64,000 bases of DNA from Polaribacter pectinis (GTDB taxonomy: Bacteria > Bacteroidota > Bacteroidia > Flavobacteriales > Flavobacteriaceae). Where the stretch lies: the NCBI RefSeq assembly GCF_014352875.1, contig NZ_CP060695.1:713501-777500 (forward strand). Direction: 5' to 3'. Below, in pieces: positions 51,406 to 60,189 of this stretch. Position numbers and translations under genes: made by a program. Below the pieces are notes generated by a model. That model was given only the letters and a program-made list of their open reading frames with translations, did not search any database and was not told the origin of the DNA. The number at the start of each line of letters is the position of its first letter. Position 1 is the stretch's first letter.

Positions 51406-52470
51406 CTAATTATTTCTTTCTAATTCTTGCATTACATCAACCAAAGCTTGTACGCTATATAAAGGCAAAGCATTGTACATACTTGCTCTATAACCACCAA
51501 CACTTCTGTGTCCGTTTAATCCGTTAATTCCTGCTTCTTTCCACATATTATCGAAAGTTTCGGTTAAACTTTCATCTGTTAAAGTAAAAGTTGCATTCAT
51601 TGTACTTCTATCTTCTTTGGCTACAATTCCTTTAAAAAGCGGATTTCTATCAATTTCATCATATAAAAGTGCTGCTTTTTTATTGTTTACTTCTTCAATA
51701 AACGGAATTCCACCTAAATCTTTTAACCATTGTAATGTTAGCATAGAAACATACACTGCAAAAACAGAAGGTGTGTTAAACATACTATCTTTATCAAGAT
51801 GAATTTGATAATTTAACATTGAAGGAATATGTCTTTCTACTTTACCAAGAATTTCCTCTTTAATAACAACTAAAGTTGCACCTGCTGGCCCCATATTTTT
51901 CTGTGCACCAGCATAAATTAAATCGAACTTTTCGAAATCTAACTGACGAGAAAAAATATCTGAACTCATATCACAAACTAAAGGAATATTTGTTTCAGGA
52001 AACTCTTTCATTTGTGTTCCTGCAACTGTATTGTTACTTGTACAGTGAAAATAATCTGCATCTTCTGGAATTGAATAACCTTTAGGAATATAGTTATAAC
52101 CTTTGTCTTTAGAAGAACCAACTTCTACAACTTCTCCAAAAGCTTTAGCTTCTTTAATAGCTTTGTCAGACCAAGTTCCTGTGTTTAAATATGCTGCTTT
52201 TTTATTCAATAAATTGTAAGCAACCATTAGAAACTCCATACTTGCACCACTTTGTAAAAACAAAGCTTTGTAACCTTTATTTTCTAAACCTAATAATTCT
52301 AAAGCCAAACTTCTAGCTTTTTCCATTACAGCAACAAAAGGTTTACTTCTATGAGAAATTTCTATTAATGATAAATTATCGTCATTAAAATTTAATATTG
52401 CTTCAGATGCTTTTTGTAAAACTTCTTGTGGCAGAATACATGGTCCTGCACTAAAATTATGTTTTTTCAT
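51406..52470 (-). CDS. serC: Phosphoserine aminotransferase
   Basis: A 354-residue class V PLP aminotransferase making 3-phosphoserine from phosphohydroxypyruvate (and acting in pyridoxine synthesis in some bacteria). Start: MKKHNFSAGPCILPQEVLQK. LIEISHRSKPFVAVMEKA, LFLQSGASMEFLMVAYNLL, LVCDMSSDIFSRQLDFEKFD and IYAGAQKNMGPAGATLVVIK with the PLP lysine, then GHRSVGGYRASMYNALPL, are all canonical. It lies 5 nt after the acyl-CoA reductase gene and is followed by serA. Confidence 0.97.
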   Translation of the reverse strand: MKKHNFSAGPCILPQEVLQKASEAILNFNDDNLSLIEISHRSKPFVAVMEKARSLALELLGLENKGYKALFLQSGASMEFLMVAYNLLNKKAAYLNTGTWSDKAIKEAKAFGEVVEVGSSKDKGYNYIPKGYSIPEDADYFHCTSNNTVAGTQMKEFPETNIPLVCDMSSDIFSRQLDFEKFDLIYAGAQKNMGPAGATLVVIKEEILGKVERHIPSMLNYQIHLDKDSMFNTPSVFAVYVSMLTLQWLKDLGGIPFIEEVNNKKAALLYDEIDRNPLFKGIVAKEDRSTMNATFTLTDESLTETFDNMWKEAGINGLNGHRSVGGYRASMYNALPLYSVQALVDVMQELERNN

Positions 52471-52475
52471 TTTAT

Positions 52476-53537
52476 TTAAATTTTTGATAAAAATTCTAAT
52501 GTATTAATTCCATCTGCATAATCCCATAACTGTGGATTTTGAGTTTCGCCAAAAGGGACTTCATTTTCTATAAAGTCTTTAGCAACAATACATTGTATTT
52601 TTTCTTTATCTTGATGTAATTTTATTTTTAGGTCGATTTCATTGTCATAATATTCATAAAAAATGGTAGCAATAGGAGAGGAGTAACTCTTATCTTCCTT
52701 TATCATTAAAAAACCATTTTCCAACAAATCGAATTCGCTCATTAAATATACAGCCTTATTATAATCGTAATTATTTGCGTATTTAGCGTTGTTAATCATG
52801 TCTTTATTAACAAACATTCCGTTAAAGAAATTATTAAAATCGTACTCTTTAGGAACATACAATTTAGAAACAGATCTACAACCTAACCCGAAATATGTAA
52901 AAACATCTTCTGACAATTTTTTTAAATCTTCTTCAGTTTCATTTCCAGTAATTACAGCAACAGAATTTCTACTTTTTCTAATGATATTTGGTTTATTTTT
53001 GAAATAATATTCGAAATAACGAGCTGTATTATCGTTTCCAGTTGCAATTACAGCATCAAAGTTTTCTAATTTTTGTTCTGTAAAGGTTATATTTTCTTTA
53101 AACTCTTCTTCAACATATTCTAAATATTTTGATAAAAAAGGTAATAAATGTTTATCTCCAGAAGATTGTTTTACTAAAACGGAATGTCCAGAAACTAAAA
53201 CCGATAAAAAGTCGTGAAAACCAACCAAAGGAATGTTTCCAGCCATTACAATAGCAACTGTTTTTGGAGTTTCAACTTTTATATTATTGTTAGAAATCCA
53301 TTTATCTAAATTGCTTTTAGTTAAAGCTTTAGACCAACTTTCTAAAGAAAACAATAAGTTCTCTTTTGTAAACCAAGAATTATTTTCTTGTGCAATTTTT
53401 AATTGATGTTTAAAGCCATCAAAAAACAAATCATTATGTTCTATGTTTTCTTTTTTATCAATCTTTACTTGAGAAAACTGACTTAAAAAATCACCTAATT
53501 TTGCAAAAGCGGTAATTCTATTCTGAATATTACTCAT
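52476..53537 (-). CDS. LuxC-type acyl-CoA reductase
   Basis: A 353-residue aldehyde-dehydrogenase-fold acyl-CoA reductase of the LuxC family. [58 protein letters not shown] and [18 protein letters not shown] (containing the active-site Cys) are characteristic. Members reduce acyl-CoA or acyl phosphates to aldehydes, but the Bacteroidota form lies next to serC and a ferredoxin rather than in a lux operon, and its substrate is unknown. It diverges from the ferredoxin gene with a short shared region. Confidence 0.85.
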   Translation of the reverse strand: MSNIQNRITAFAKLGDFLSQFSQVKIDKKENIEHNDLFFDGFKHQLKIAQENNSWFTKENLLFSLESWSKALTKSNLDKWISNNNIKVETPKTVAIVMAGNIPLVGFHDFLSVLVSGHSVLVKQSSGDKHLLPFLSKYLEYVEEEFKENITFTEQKLENFDAVIATGNDNTARYFEYYFKNKPNIIRKSRNSVAVITGNETEEDLKKLSEDVFTYFGLGCRSVSKLYVPKEYDFNNFFNGMFVNKDMINNAKYANNYDYNKAVYLMSEFDLLENGFLMIKEDKSYSSPIATIFYEYYDNEIDLKIKLHQDKEKIQCIVAKDFIENEVPFGETQNPQLWDYADGINTLEFLSKI

Positions 53538-53541
53538 TTAT

Positions 53542-53573
53542 TTTGGTTGTCTATTAATTTGGCTTTATTTTTG
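53542..53573 (+). promoter_or_regulatory. Bacteroidota promoter of the ferredoxin gene
   Basis: TTTG (53542-53545), a 20-nt spacer and TATTTTTG (53566-53573) lie 33 nt before the ATG at 53607, close to the TTTG-N19-TAnnTTTG consensus. Confidence 0.7.
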
Positions 53574-53606
53574 CAACTGCAAAGGTACAAATTAGAAAAG
53601 AAAATT

Positions 53607-53957
53607 ATGGCAATTATAATAACAGATGAATGTATAAATTGTGGGGCATGTGAACCAGAATGTCCTAATACAGCAATTTACGAAGGTGCAGACGATTGGA
53701 AATATTCAGATGGTACAGATTTAAGCGGAAGTGCAGTATTACCAAATGGTAAAACTGTAAATGCAGACGAAGATCAAGAACCAGTTTCAGATGAAATTTA
53801 TTACATTGTTGCAGATAAATGTACAGAATGTAAAGGATTTCATGAAGAGCCACAATGTGCTGCAGTTTGTCCTGTAGATTGTTGTGTGCCAGATGATGAT
53901 AATGTGGAAACTGAAGCAGAATTATTAGAAAAGCAGAAGTTTATGCACAATGAATAA
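53607..53957 (+). CDS. 2x[4Fe-4S] ferredoxin
   Basis: A 116-residue bacterial-type ferredoxin from the ATG at 53607 ([20 protein letters not shown]); the frame opens 60 nt earlier at a TTG, but that region holds the promoter. The first cluster site is [13 protein letters not shown]. After an insertion of about 55 residues rich in Asp/Glu, the second site is [20 protein letters not shown], with the widened CxxCx8CxxxCP spacing of the Azotobacter FdIII/YfhL type. Acidic overall, a one-electron carrier. It diverges from the acyl-CoA reductase, which hints at, but does not prove, a redox partnership. Confidence 0.92.
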   Translation: MAIIITDECINCGACEPECPNTAIYEGADDWKYSDGTDLSGSAVLPNGKTVNADEDQEPVSDEIYYIVADKCTECKGFHEEPQCAAVCPVDCCVPDDDNVETEAELLEKQKFMHNE

Positions 53958-53980
53958 TTGTTATTCATTATAAAGTTTAA

Positions 53981-54007
53981 AATCCTGAAGAAATTCAGGA
54001 TTTTTTT
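53981..54007 (+). terminator. Rho-independent terminator of the ferredoxin gene
   Basis: AATCCTGAA (53981-53989) pairs with TTCAGGATT (53994-54002) around a GAAA tetraloop, followed by seven T residues. Confidence 0.88.
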
Positions 54008-54033
54008 ATTGAACAAATTGAATCAAAAAAAAC

Positions 54034-54041
54034 TATATTTG
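54034..54041 (+). promoter_or_regulatory. Bacteroidota -7 box of ychF
   Basis: TATATTTG, followed by CACTCGC, ends 20 nt before the ychF ATG. A TTG at 54009-54011 is 22 nt upstream, slightly too far for a standard -33. Confidence 0.5.
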
Positions 54042-54061
54042 CACTCGCAAAATTTATTATA

Positions 54062-55153
54062 ATGAAAGCCGGAATTGTAGGATTACCAAACGTAGGAAAA
54101 TCAACTTTATTTAATTGTTTATCAAATGCAAAAGCGCAAAGTGCAAACTTTCCATTTTGTACGATAGAACCTAATTTAGGAGTTGTAAATGTACCAGATA
54201 AAAGAATTGAAAAGTTAGAAGAATTGGTAAACCCAGAACGTGTTTTACCTGCAACTGTAGAGATTGTAGATATTGCAGGCTTGGTAAAAGGAGCAAGTAA
54301 GGGAGAAGGTTTAGGAAATCAATTTTTGGCTAATATTAGAGAAACAGACGCAATTTTACATGTTGTAAGATGTTTTGATAACGATAATATTATTCATGTA
54401 GATAATTCAATTGATCCTGTTAGAGATAAAGAAACAATTGATATTGAATTACAATTAAAGGATTTAGAAACGGTTCAAAAAAGACTTGAAAGAGTAAAAA
54501 GAACTGCAAAAACTGGAAATAAGGAAGCACAAGCAGAATTAGTTGTTTTACTAAAAATTGAAGAAACTTTATTAAAAGGACAATCTGTAAGAACTTTAGA
54601 GTTTTCTGAAAAAGATTTAGAATTTGTACAACCATTACAATTCATTACTTTAAAACCAGTTTTATACGTTTGTAATGTTGATGAAAATTCAGCAGTTTCT
54701 GGTAATGATTATGTTGAAAAAGTAAGAGAAGCTGTAAAAGATGAAAATGCAGAAGTTATTGTGTTGGCAGTTGGTACAGAAGCAGACATTACAGAGTTAG
54801 ATGATTATGAAGAGCGTCAAATGTTTTTGGCAGATATTGGTTTGGAAGAAGCAGGAGTTTCACGTTTGGTGCGTTCTGCGTACAAATTATTAAACTTACA
54901 GACTTATTTTACAGCAGGTGTAAAAGAAGTTAGAGCTTGGACAATTCCTATTGGTTCTACTGCACCTCAAGCAGCAGGAGTAATTCATACGGATTTCGAA
55001 AAAGGATTTATTAGAGCAGAAACAATTGCTTACGAAGATTATGTTGCTTATGGTTCTGAAGCAAAAGTGAAAGAAGCTGGTAAAATGAGAGTAGAAGGTA
55101 AAGATTATGTTGTAAAAGATGGCGATGTAATGCATTTTAGATTTAACGTATAA
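54062..55153 (+). CDS. ychF: Redox-responsive ATPase/GTPase YchF (OLA1 family)
   Basis: A 363-residue Obg-related P-loop protein binding ribosomes. [20 protein letters not shown] (G1), [18 protein letters not shown] (G2 region), [20 protein letters not shown] (G3) and the altered G4 NVDE, which explains ATP preference in the family, are visible. The C-terminal TGS domain runs from about residue 275 ([20 protein letters not shown] ... [17 protein letters not shown]) to the end. Full length and monocistronic, with a GAAA-loop terminator after it. Confidence 0.96.
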   Translation: MKAGIVGLPNVGKSTLFNCLSNAKAQSANFPFCTIEPNLGVVNVPDKRIEKLEELVNPERVLPATVEIVDIAGLVKGASKGEGLGNQFLANIRETDAILHVVRCFDNDNIIHVDNSIDPVRDKETIDIELQLKDLETVQKRLERVKRTAKTGNKEAQAELVVLLKIEETLLKGQSVRTLEFSEKDLEFVQPLQFITLKPVLYVCNVDENSAVSGNDYVEKVREAVKDENAEVIVLAVGTEADITELDDYEERQMFLADIGLEEAGVSRLVRSAYKLLNLQTYFTAGVKEVRAWTIPIGSTAPQAAGVIHTDFEKGFIRAETIAYEDYVAYGSEAKVKEAGKMRVEGKDYVVKDGDVMHFRFNV

Positions 55154-55180
55154 ATCTTAATTCATAATAAAAATTCATAA

Positions 55181-55212
55181 AAAATCCCAATAAGAAATTA
55201 TTGGGATTTTTC
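55181..55212. terminator. Bidirectional rho-independent terminator after ychF
   Basis: AAAATCCCAATAA (55181-55193) is the exact inverse of TTATTGGGATTTT (55198-55210) around a GAAA tetraloop; it lies between the converging ychF and LytTR genes. Confidence 0.88.
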
Positions 55213-55276
55213 TATTAAATCTCTTATCCATTTATTTGGAATTAGATCTTTTAAAAGAATAATTTTGAAAAGTAAC

Positions 55277-56026
55277 TTAATAACTATTTAAAATTTCTAA
55301 AACTTCTGCTTTCTTTCTTACAGAAACAGGAACATTAGATTTGTCAGTTAATAAAAGATAACCACCATCAGATTTTATAAACTCTTTTATGTATTTTATA
55401 TTTATTAAATGACTTTGGTGTACTCTTAAAAAACCCACTTCTTTTAACATGTCTGCGTAATATTTTAATGTTTTTGAAACTAATATTTTAGAGCCATCTT
55501 TAAAATAAAATGTTGTGTAATTATTGTCTGATTTACAGCGAATAATATCAACAATATTTACAACAATTATCTTATCTGAAGTATGTAAAGAAATCTTTTT
55601 AGGTTTGTTGTTAGGAGATGTAACAGCTTGCTGTAAAACTTCTAATTGCGCTTTATCTGGTTGAATTTGATCTTTAACTTTATCAATGGCAATTTCTAGA
55701 TCTGAATCTGAATATGGTTTTAAAATATAATCTATTGCAGAGAATTTAAAGGCTTTTATGGCATGAGCATCACTTGCAGTTACAAAAATGATTTTAGATT
55801 GCAAATCATGAAAGATTTCCAAGATATCAAAACCAGTTCCATCACCTAACATTATATCTAAAAATAAAATATTTGGTTGTTTTTTGCGTAATAATTTAGC
55901 TGCTTCTACAACTGATGTTGCAGTGCCTATGATTTCAATTTCTTTATGGTTATTAGAAATATCTGTCGTTAACATTTCTAATGCTAAAGGATTGTCTTCT
56001 ACAATAATTGCGGTTAATTTTTGCAT
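55277..56026 (-). CDS. LytTR-type response regulator
   Basis: A 249-residue response regulator. The receiver domain has EDNPLALEML, the phosphoacceptor Asp in NILFLDIMLGDGTGFDIL, the Thr in IIFVTASDAHAIKAF and the Lys in YILKPYSDSD. After a short linker, the LytTR DNA-binding domain runs from about residue 140 (KISLHTSDKIIVVNIVDIIR, CKSDNNYTTFYFKDG, FLRVHQSHLINIKYIKEF). It should be phosphorylated by the propeller histidine kinase two genes upstream. One nt separates it from the metallophosphoesterase gene. Confidence 0.93.
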   Translation of the reverse strand: MQKLTAIIVEDNPLALEMLTTDISNNHKEIEIIGTATSVVEAAKLLRKKQPNILFLDIMLGDGTGFDILEIFHDLQSKIIFVTASDAHAIKAFKFSAIDYILKPYSDSDLEIAIDKVKDQIQPDKAQLEVLQQAVTSPNNKPKKISLHTSDKIIVVNIVDIIRCKSDNNYTTFYFKDGSKILVSKTLKYYADMLKEVGFLRVHQSHLINIKYIKEFIKSDGGYLLLTDKSNVPVSVRKKAEVLEILNSY

Positions 56027-56027
56027 A

Positions 56028-56873
56028 TTACATTTCTTTTTCTAATTCAAAAATTGTTATTTCTGGTCTTACATTAAATCTTATTTGATGTAAATTACCT
56101 AAAGCTCTATTAATATATAGTTTTCTTCCATCATTCAAATCTATTTCTCCGGCATTATACTTTTTATTTTTTACAGGCAAAACTGGAGGATTTAAGAATG
56201 GAGGTTTTACTTGGCCACCATGTGTGTGTCCAGATAAAATCCAACCTTTATAATTATTCCAAACATCTAAATCGCAAACATCAGGATTGTGGCATAAAAC
56301 TAAATTTGCTTTTGTTTTATTATAATTAGACATTATTTTCTTCGGATTAAAATTCAATCCCCGGAAATCATCTAAGCCAATAATATTTAATCCATTAATA
56401 TTTTTTTCCTCATTATTTAAGATAGAAACTCCAGAGTTTTCTAATAGATTTGTTATTTTATCTGCTACATTTTGTTCTGCCCAATTGTTTCCATAATCAT
56501 GATTTCCTAAAGTACCAACAGTTCCTAAATTTCCTTTTACAACATGTTTTAAAACAGTTTCTAATTGAGTAAATTGTTCTTCATTTTCATAGGAAACATA
56601 ATCTCCGGTATAAACTACGAAATCGGGTTTAAATTCTTGTGCTTTCTTAAATGAATCAATAATGTATTTGTAATTAAATCTATTTCCTACATGAATATCA
56701 CTAATTTGCATAACTGTTTTACCAATTAAATCTTTAGGTAAGTTTTTAATAGGCATTTTTAGTTTTACAAACTCTAACCAAAAAGGTTCAATTTGCCAAG
56801 AATATAAACCACCAATTAATCCAAGTCCCAAAGATGATATTATAGTTTTTTTTATAAATTTTCTTCTTTTCAT
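56028..56873 (-). CDS. Membrane-associated metallophosphoesterase (YkuE/YaeI-like)
   Basis: A 281-residue calcineurin-like phosphoesterase. The N-terminus MKRRKFIKKTIISSLGLGLI has an RRxFxK twin-arginine-like start and one hydrophobic helix. Metal-site motifs: VMQISDIHVGNRFN, FVVYTGDYVSYE, VGTLGNHDYG, VLCHNPD and ILSGHTHGGQVKPPF. YaeI/YkuE relatives have been linked to lipid or UDP-sugar phosphodiester hydrolysis. The gene is inserted between kinase (7 nt) and regulator (1 nt), so it is co-transcribed with them and may change or report the signal they sense. Confidence 0.88.
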   Translation of the reverse strand: MKRRKFIKKTIISSLGLGLIGGLYSWQIEPFWLEFVKLKMPIKNLPKDLIGKTVMQISDIHVGNRFNYKYIIDSFKKAQEFKPDFVVYTGDYVSYENEEQFTQLETVLKHVVKGNLGTVGTLGNHDYGNNWAEQNVADKITNLLENSGVSILNNEEKNINGLNIIGLDDFRGLNFNPKKIMSNYNKTKANLVLCHNPDVCDLDVWNNYKGWILSGHTHGGQVKPPFLNPPVLPVKNKKYNAGEIDLNDGRKLYINRALGNLHQIRFNVRPEITIFELEKEM

Positions 56874-56880
56874 ATTAATT

Positions 56881-58863
56881 TTAGTAATCCGTTTTTAATG
56901 GAATTTTAAACCAAACTTTTGTTCCTAAAACAGTTTTTTCTTTTGTTATTTCTTCAATCTTAAAAGAACCTTTTTTAGATAGGTTTTCGATTCTTTCTTT
57001 AGTGATTTTTAAAGCTACAGATTTATGAGAAGTTTTATCATTTATTTTTTTTGATTGATGAAACCCAATTCCATTATCAGTTATTGTACATTCTAAATGA
57101 TGTTGTTTTACTTCAAAAAAGATATTTATTTCTCCTTTATTATCTAATGATAGGCCATGTTTTATAGCATTTTCTACAAAAGGTTGCATTAGCATTGGCG
57201 GAATTAAAATTTCTTCAATATCAATATTATTAAGGTTTGTATCAATTTTGTAATTAAAAGATTTAGTACTCATTTTTTGTTCTAAATCTAGATAATTTGT
57301 TAAGGTTTCAATTTCATCTTTTAAACTAATTTCATCTAAACGAGAATTGTTTAAAACACTCCTTAAAAGGATTGAAAATTGCGAAACAGTTTTGTTTAAT
57401 TCTTTGGTATTACCGGAATTTCCTAAAGCTTTTATTCCGTTTAAAACATTAAAAATAAAATGCGGATTCATTTGTAATTGCAATGCTTTCTGTTCTAAAG
57501 TTAGCAAATGATTTTCAAACTTAAGTTGCGTAATTTTTTGCTTATTTTTCTTCTTTAATTTTCTAATATAAATATCTACAATAAGAGATAAAACAAATAA
57601 AAGTAAGGCAAAACATAAAATTATAAACCATGCTTTTTTATAAATTGGAGCATCTATAAAAAAGGATATACTTTTTTGCTCGCTTACATTTTTTCCATTT
57701 TTAGATTGAACAGTAAATGTATAGTTACCAGGATTTAGATTAGCAAATTCAATATTATTTTTAGAACTCCAAGGAGAAAAATCACTTGTTAATTTATAAC
57801 GATATTGAATATTTTTTGGTTGTTGTAAGTTAACCGTTTTATAACTGAATGAGATATTGTTTTCTGAAGGTTTTAATTCAATTTTTTTTGAATTTAAAGT
57901 GTTTAAACCTTTGTAGTTTACTGCTATTTTTTCTATAAAAAGTTTGGGCTTATTTTGATTATCTACAACTGAATTATTATTGTATTTATACAAGCCATTA
58001 TTGTTGGAGGCAATCCAAATATTATTTTGGTTGTCTTTAAAAACCGTATTTATTTCATTTGAAATAGCTGAATTATACTTATTTATTCTTTTTTTAAAAG
58101 TGAAATCGTTTGTATTAAATATAGAAATTCCATTTCCATGAGAACTGACCCAAAGTTCGTTATTAATACTTTTTATTGATGCTATCTTACTTTCTTTATT
58201 TATAATTTGTACTGCGTTATTTTTATCAATAATTTTAATACCATTATTTTTTGTAGCTACAATTAGATGATTATTTTTTTTAAGTACCGAAACAATATTG
58301 CCTTCTAATAATTTGTCAATTTTACTAGGTTTGTAAATTTTATCTATTGACCACAAACCTTTGTTAGTAGCTATTAATATTGATTTTTCCTGCAAATAAA
58401 TATCAGAAATTATTGTAAAATCTATTTTGGGGTTTATTTGTAAAGGTTGTAAATAATCTTCTTTTACTTCATAAATCCCTTCTGTTGTACCAAGTATTAT
58501 TCTATTATCAATAGAAATAATTTTTAAAACTTTTTCATTTCCTAAATAGGAGAATTTTCTGTTTTGATATTTAAAAAGACCTTTTTCTTGACCAATAAAA
58601 AGTATTTCATTTTTAAAAAAAAGAGAATTTACTTTAGATAAACTATGGGTTGCAAGATGCCTAAATTCATCTCCATCAAAACGAACTAAACCTTTATTTG
58701 TTGCCAACCATAAATAACCAATTTCGTCTTGTAAAATATCATTAATAGTTAGACTTGGTAAACCGTTTTCTGTGGTAAAATGCTGTAATTTATTTTGTTG
58801 AGATATTCCATCAACAGTAATAAAAAATAACAATAAAATTAAGATTTTAGAAAACATTTTCAT
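56881..58863 (-). CDS. Propeller-type sensor histidine kinase (LytS-like)
   Basis: A 660-residue membrane histidine kinase. After a signal (MKMFSKILILLLFFITVDGI), a periplasmic two-component-regulator propeller covers about 25-320 (repeated DEIGYLWLATNKGLVRFDG-like blades, e.g. NNIWIASNNNGLYKYN), then a Y_Y_Y domain (IQYRYKLTSDFSPWSSKNN, LNPGNYTFTVQSKNG), one membrane helix (about 410-430), a coiled coil and a HisKA_7TM-like core with the phosphorylated His in QMNPHFIFNVLNGIKALG, and the ATPase N-box PFVENAIKHGL and DNGIGF. It lacks the response-regulator domain of true hybrid two-component systems, using the separate LytTR gene. Confidence 0.92.
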   Translation of the reverse strand: MKMFSKILILLLFFITVDGISQQNKLQHFTTENGLPSLTINDILQDEIGYLWLATNKGLVRFDGDEFRHLATHSLSKVNSLFFKNEILFIGQEKGLFKYQNRKFSYLGNEKVLKIISIDNRIILGTTEGIYEVKEDYLQPLQINPKIDFTIISDIYLQEKSILIATNKGLWSIDKIYKPSKIDKLLEGNIVSVLKKNNHLIVATKNNGIKIIDKNNAVQIINKESKIASIKSINNELWVSSHGNGISIFNTNDFTFKKRINKYNSAISNEINTVFKDNQNNIWIASNNNGLYKYNNNSVVDNQNKPKLFIEKIAVNYKGLNTLNSKKIELKPSENNISFSYKTVNLQQPKNIQYRYKLTSDFSPWSSKNNIEFANLNPGNYTFTVQSKNGKNVSEQKSISFFIDAPIYKKAWFIILCFALLLFVLSLIVDIYIRKLKKKNKQKITQLKFENHLLTLEQKALQLQMNPHFIFNVLNGIKALGNSGNTKELNKTVSQFSILLRSVLNNSRLDEISLKDEIETLTNYLDLEQKMSTKSFNYKIDTNLNNIDIEEILIPPMLMQPFVENAIKHGLSLDNKGEINIFFEVKQHHLECTITDNGIGFHQSKKINDKTSHKSVALKITKERIENLSKKGSFKIEEITKEKTVLGTKVWFKIPLKTDY

Positions 58864-58883
58864 GATAACAAACTTACTAATTA

Positions 58884-58924
58884 AAACGTCATTACACCAT
58901 TTTTAATTGAGTGTAATGACGTTT
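58884..58924. promoter_or_regulatory. Perfect 14-bp inverted repeat before the kinase operon
   Basis: AAACGTCATTACAC (58884-58897) and GTGTAATGACGTTT (58911-58924) are exact inverses around a 13-nt loop. It lies 28 nt after the stop of the lipoprotein gene and 21 nt before the kinase ATG. With only four T residues on the minus strand it may be a terminator, an operator, or both. Confidence 0.65.
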
Positions 58925-58951
58925 ATCAACCTACAATTTCCATTCCATTTA

Positions 58952-60046
58952 CTATTTCATCGCATACAAACGTTTGTTATTTGTATCTGGTTCTATGTGT
59001 TTTAAATCTCCATAAGGTTTAATTAATGGTTTTAATACACACAATGCAGTTGTTCTTCCTCTAATAATTAATTTGCTGTTTTTTACAGACCAATTCCATC
59101 TAAATTTTTCTAAAGGAAGATTGTATTTTTCTAAATCTGCCATTAATTCTTCATTTTGTTCTATCCAATCCATAACTTCTTCTTGCATTGTAAAAGTTGG
59201 TACTTCATCATCTGAATTATGGTAATCAAACTCCCATTGAACAGGAATACTAAATTGAGTTGTATATGCCTCTCCAACATATCTTTCTTCCTCATTATTT
59301 AAAGCATCATACCAATCTATATCTTTTTCTTCTGGATATTTTCTAGCAATTTCTTTAGATAAATCTGTTATTCCTGGCGAATTTGCTGTAGGGTAAAACA
59401 CGTAATGAGGCTTTGCTAAATAATGGTTTGCAAACTTACCACCAAAAATTGTGTGGTATGGTGAGGCAATTACTTTTGGCAATTCTGTTGCAGAAAAAGC
59501 ATCTTTTAATGTTTTTATTAATTCTTTGTTTTCTATTAAACCAGATGCATGAAATACAATTTTAGAGTTGTTGTTTACTACGTTTTTTAATGTTGGTAAA
59601 GTTCCTTGAGTTATTGTTTTTCTTAAGGTTTCTGCTGTAATTTTATCTCCCCTTACAATGGTTTCTAAATTCATTCCTTTGTAAGGATTGCTTTTGTTTA
59701 CAATATGAATTTCGCTATACTTACTGTTTTTATTTGCGTTATTGTTAAGCCAAATAATAATTTCTTCTAAAGAGTATTGTCCGTCTATAACTTTGTAACC
59801 TTTTTCTTTAAAGTAATTTCTAGAAGTAGAATAAAATGTTTCGTTTCCTTTATCGAAACCAGCAATAAAGACAATTGGTTTTTGATAAATTATTAATTCT
59901 TCTTCTGCTAAAACTGGTGTATCTAATTTTGCAGTTTCTACAATTTTGGGAGTTGTTTTTTCTTCTGAATTATTGCAACTTATAAATGAACTTGTTGCTA
60001 AAATTACACTTGCTACAAATACTGATTTTTTAATGAATGTTCTCAT
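58952..60046 (-). CDS. Lipoprotein of unrecognised family
   Basis: A 364-residue predicted lipoprotein (MRTFIKKSVFVASVILATSS, lipobox SFISC at Cys24). An alpha/beta-looking first domain contains IVFIAGFDKGNETFYSTSRN, YSEIHIVNKSNPYKGMNLET and IVFHASGLIENKELIKTLKD, resembling a caspase-like or Rossmann core without recognisable catalytic residues. The second part includes PHYVFYPTANSPGITDLSKE, VGEAYTTQFSIPVQWEFDYH and a C-terminal RGRTTALCVLKPLIKPYGDL. I do not recognise the family. It stands apart from the kinase operon by a perfect inverted repeat, with 142 nt of non-coding DNA upstream. Confidence 0.7.
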   Translation of the reverse strand: MRTFIKKSVFVASVILATSSFISCNNSEEKTTPKIVETAKLDTPVLAEEELIIYQKPIVFIAGFDKGNETFYSTSRNYFKEKGYKVIDGQYSLEEIIIWLNNNANKNSKYSEIHIVNKSNPYKGMNLETIVRGDKITAETLRKTITQGTLPTLKNVVNNNSKIVFHASGLIENKELIKTLKDAFSATELPKVIASPYHTIFGGKFANHYLAKPHYVFYPTANSPGITDLSKEIARKYPEEKDIDWYDALNNEEERYVGEAYTTQFSIPVQWEFDYHNSDDEVPTFTMQEEVMDWIEQNEELMADLEKYNLPLEKFRWNWSVKNSKLIIRGRTTALCVLKPLIKPYGDLKHIEPDTNNKRLYAMK

Positions 60047-60189
60047 GGTTTCTACTTTTTTAATGTTAATACACTGTAAAAGTAGTCTTGAACTGAAGTT
60101 AAATATTGGCTGTTTTAGAATTCGTGAAGGATGAATTAGAATTCGTTTTTATTATGAGAATTTTGCCAGAAGTAAACCTTACAATTAAA

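Noticed and set aside
53547..53606. Longer ferredoxin start at a TTG
   Set aside because: This stretch holds the spacer and -7 box of the promoter; ferredoxins of this type start at the MAIIIT methionine.
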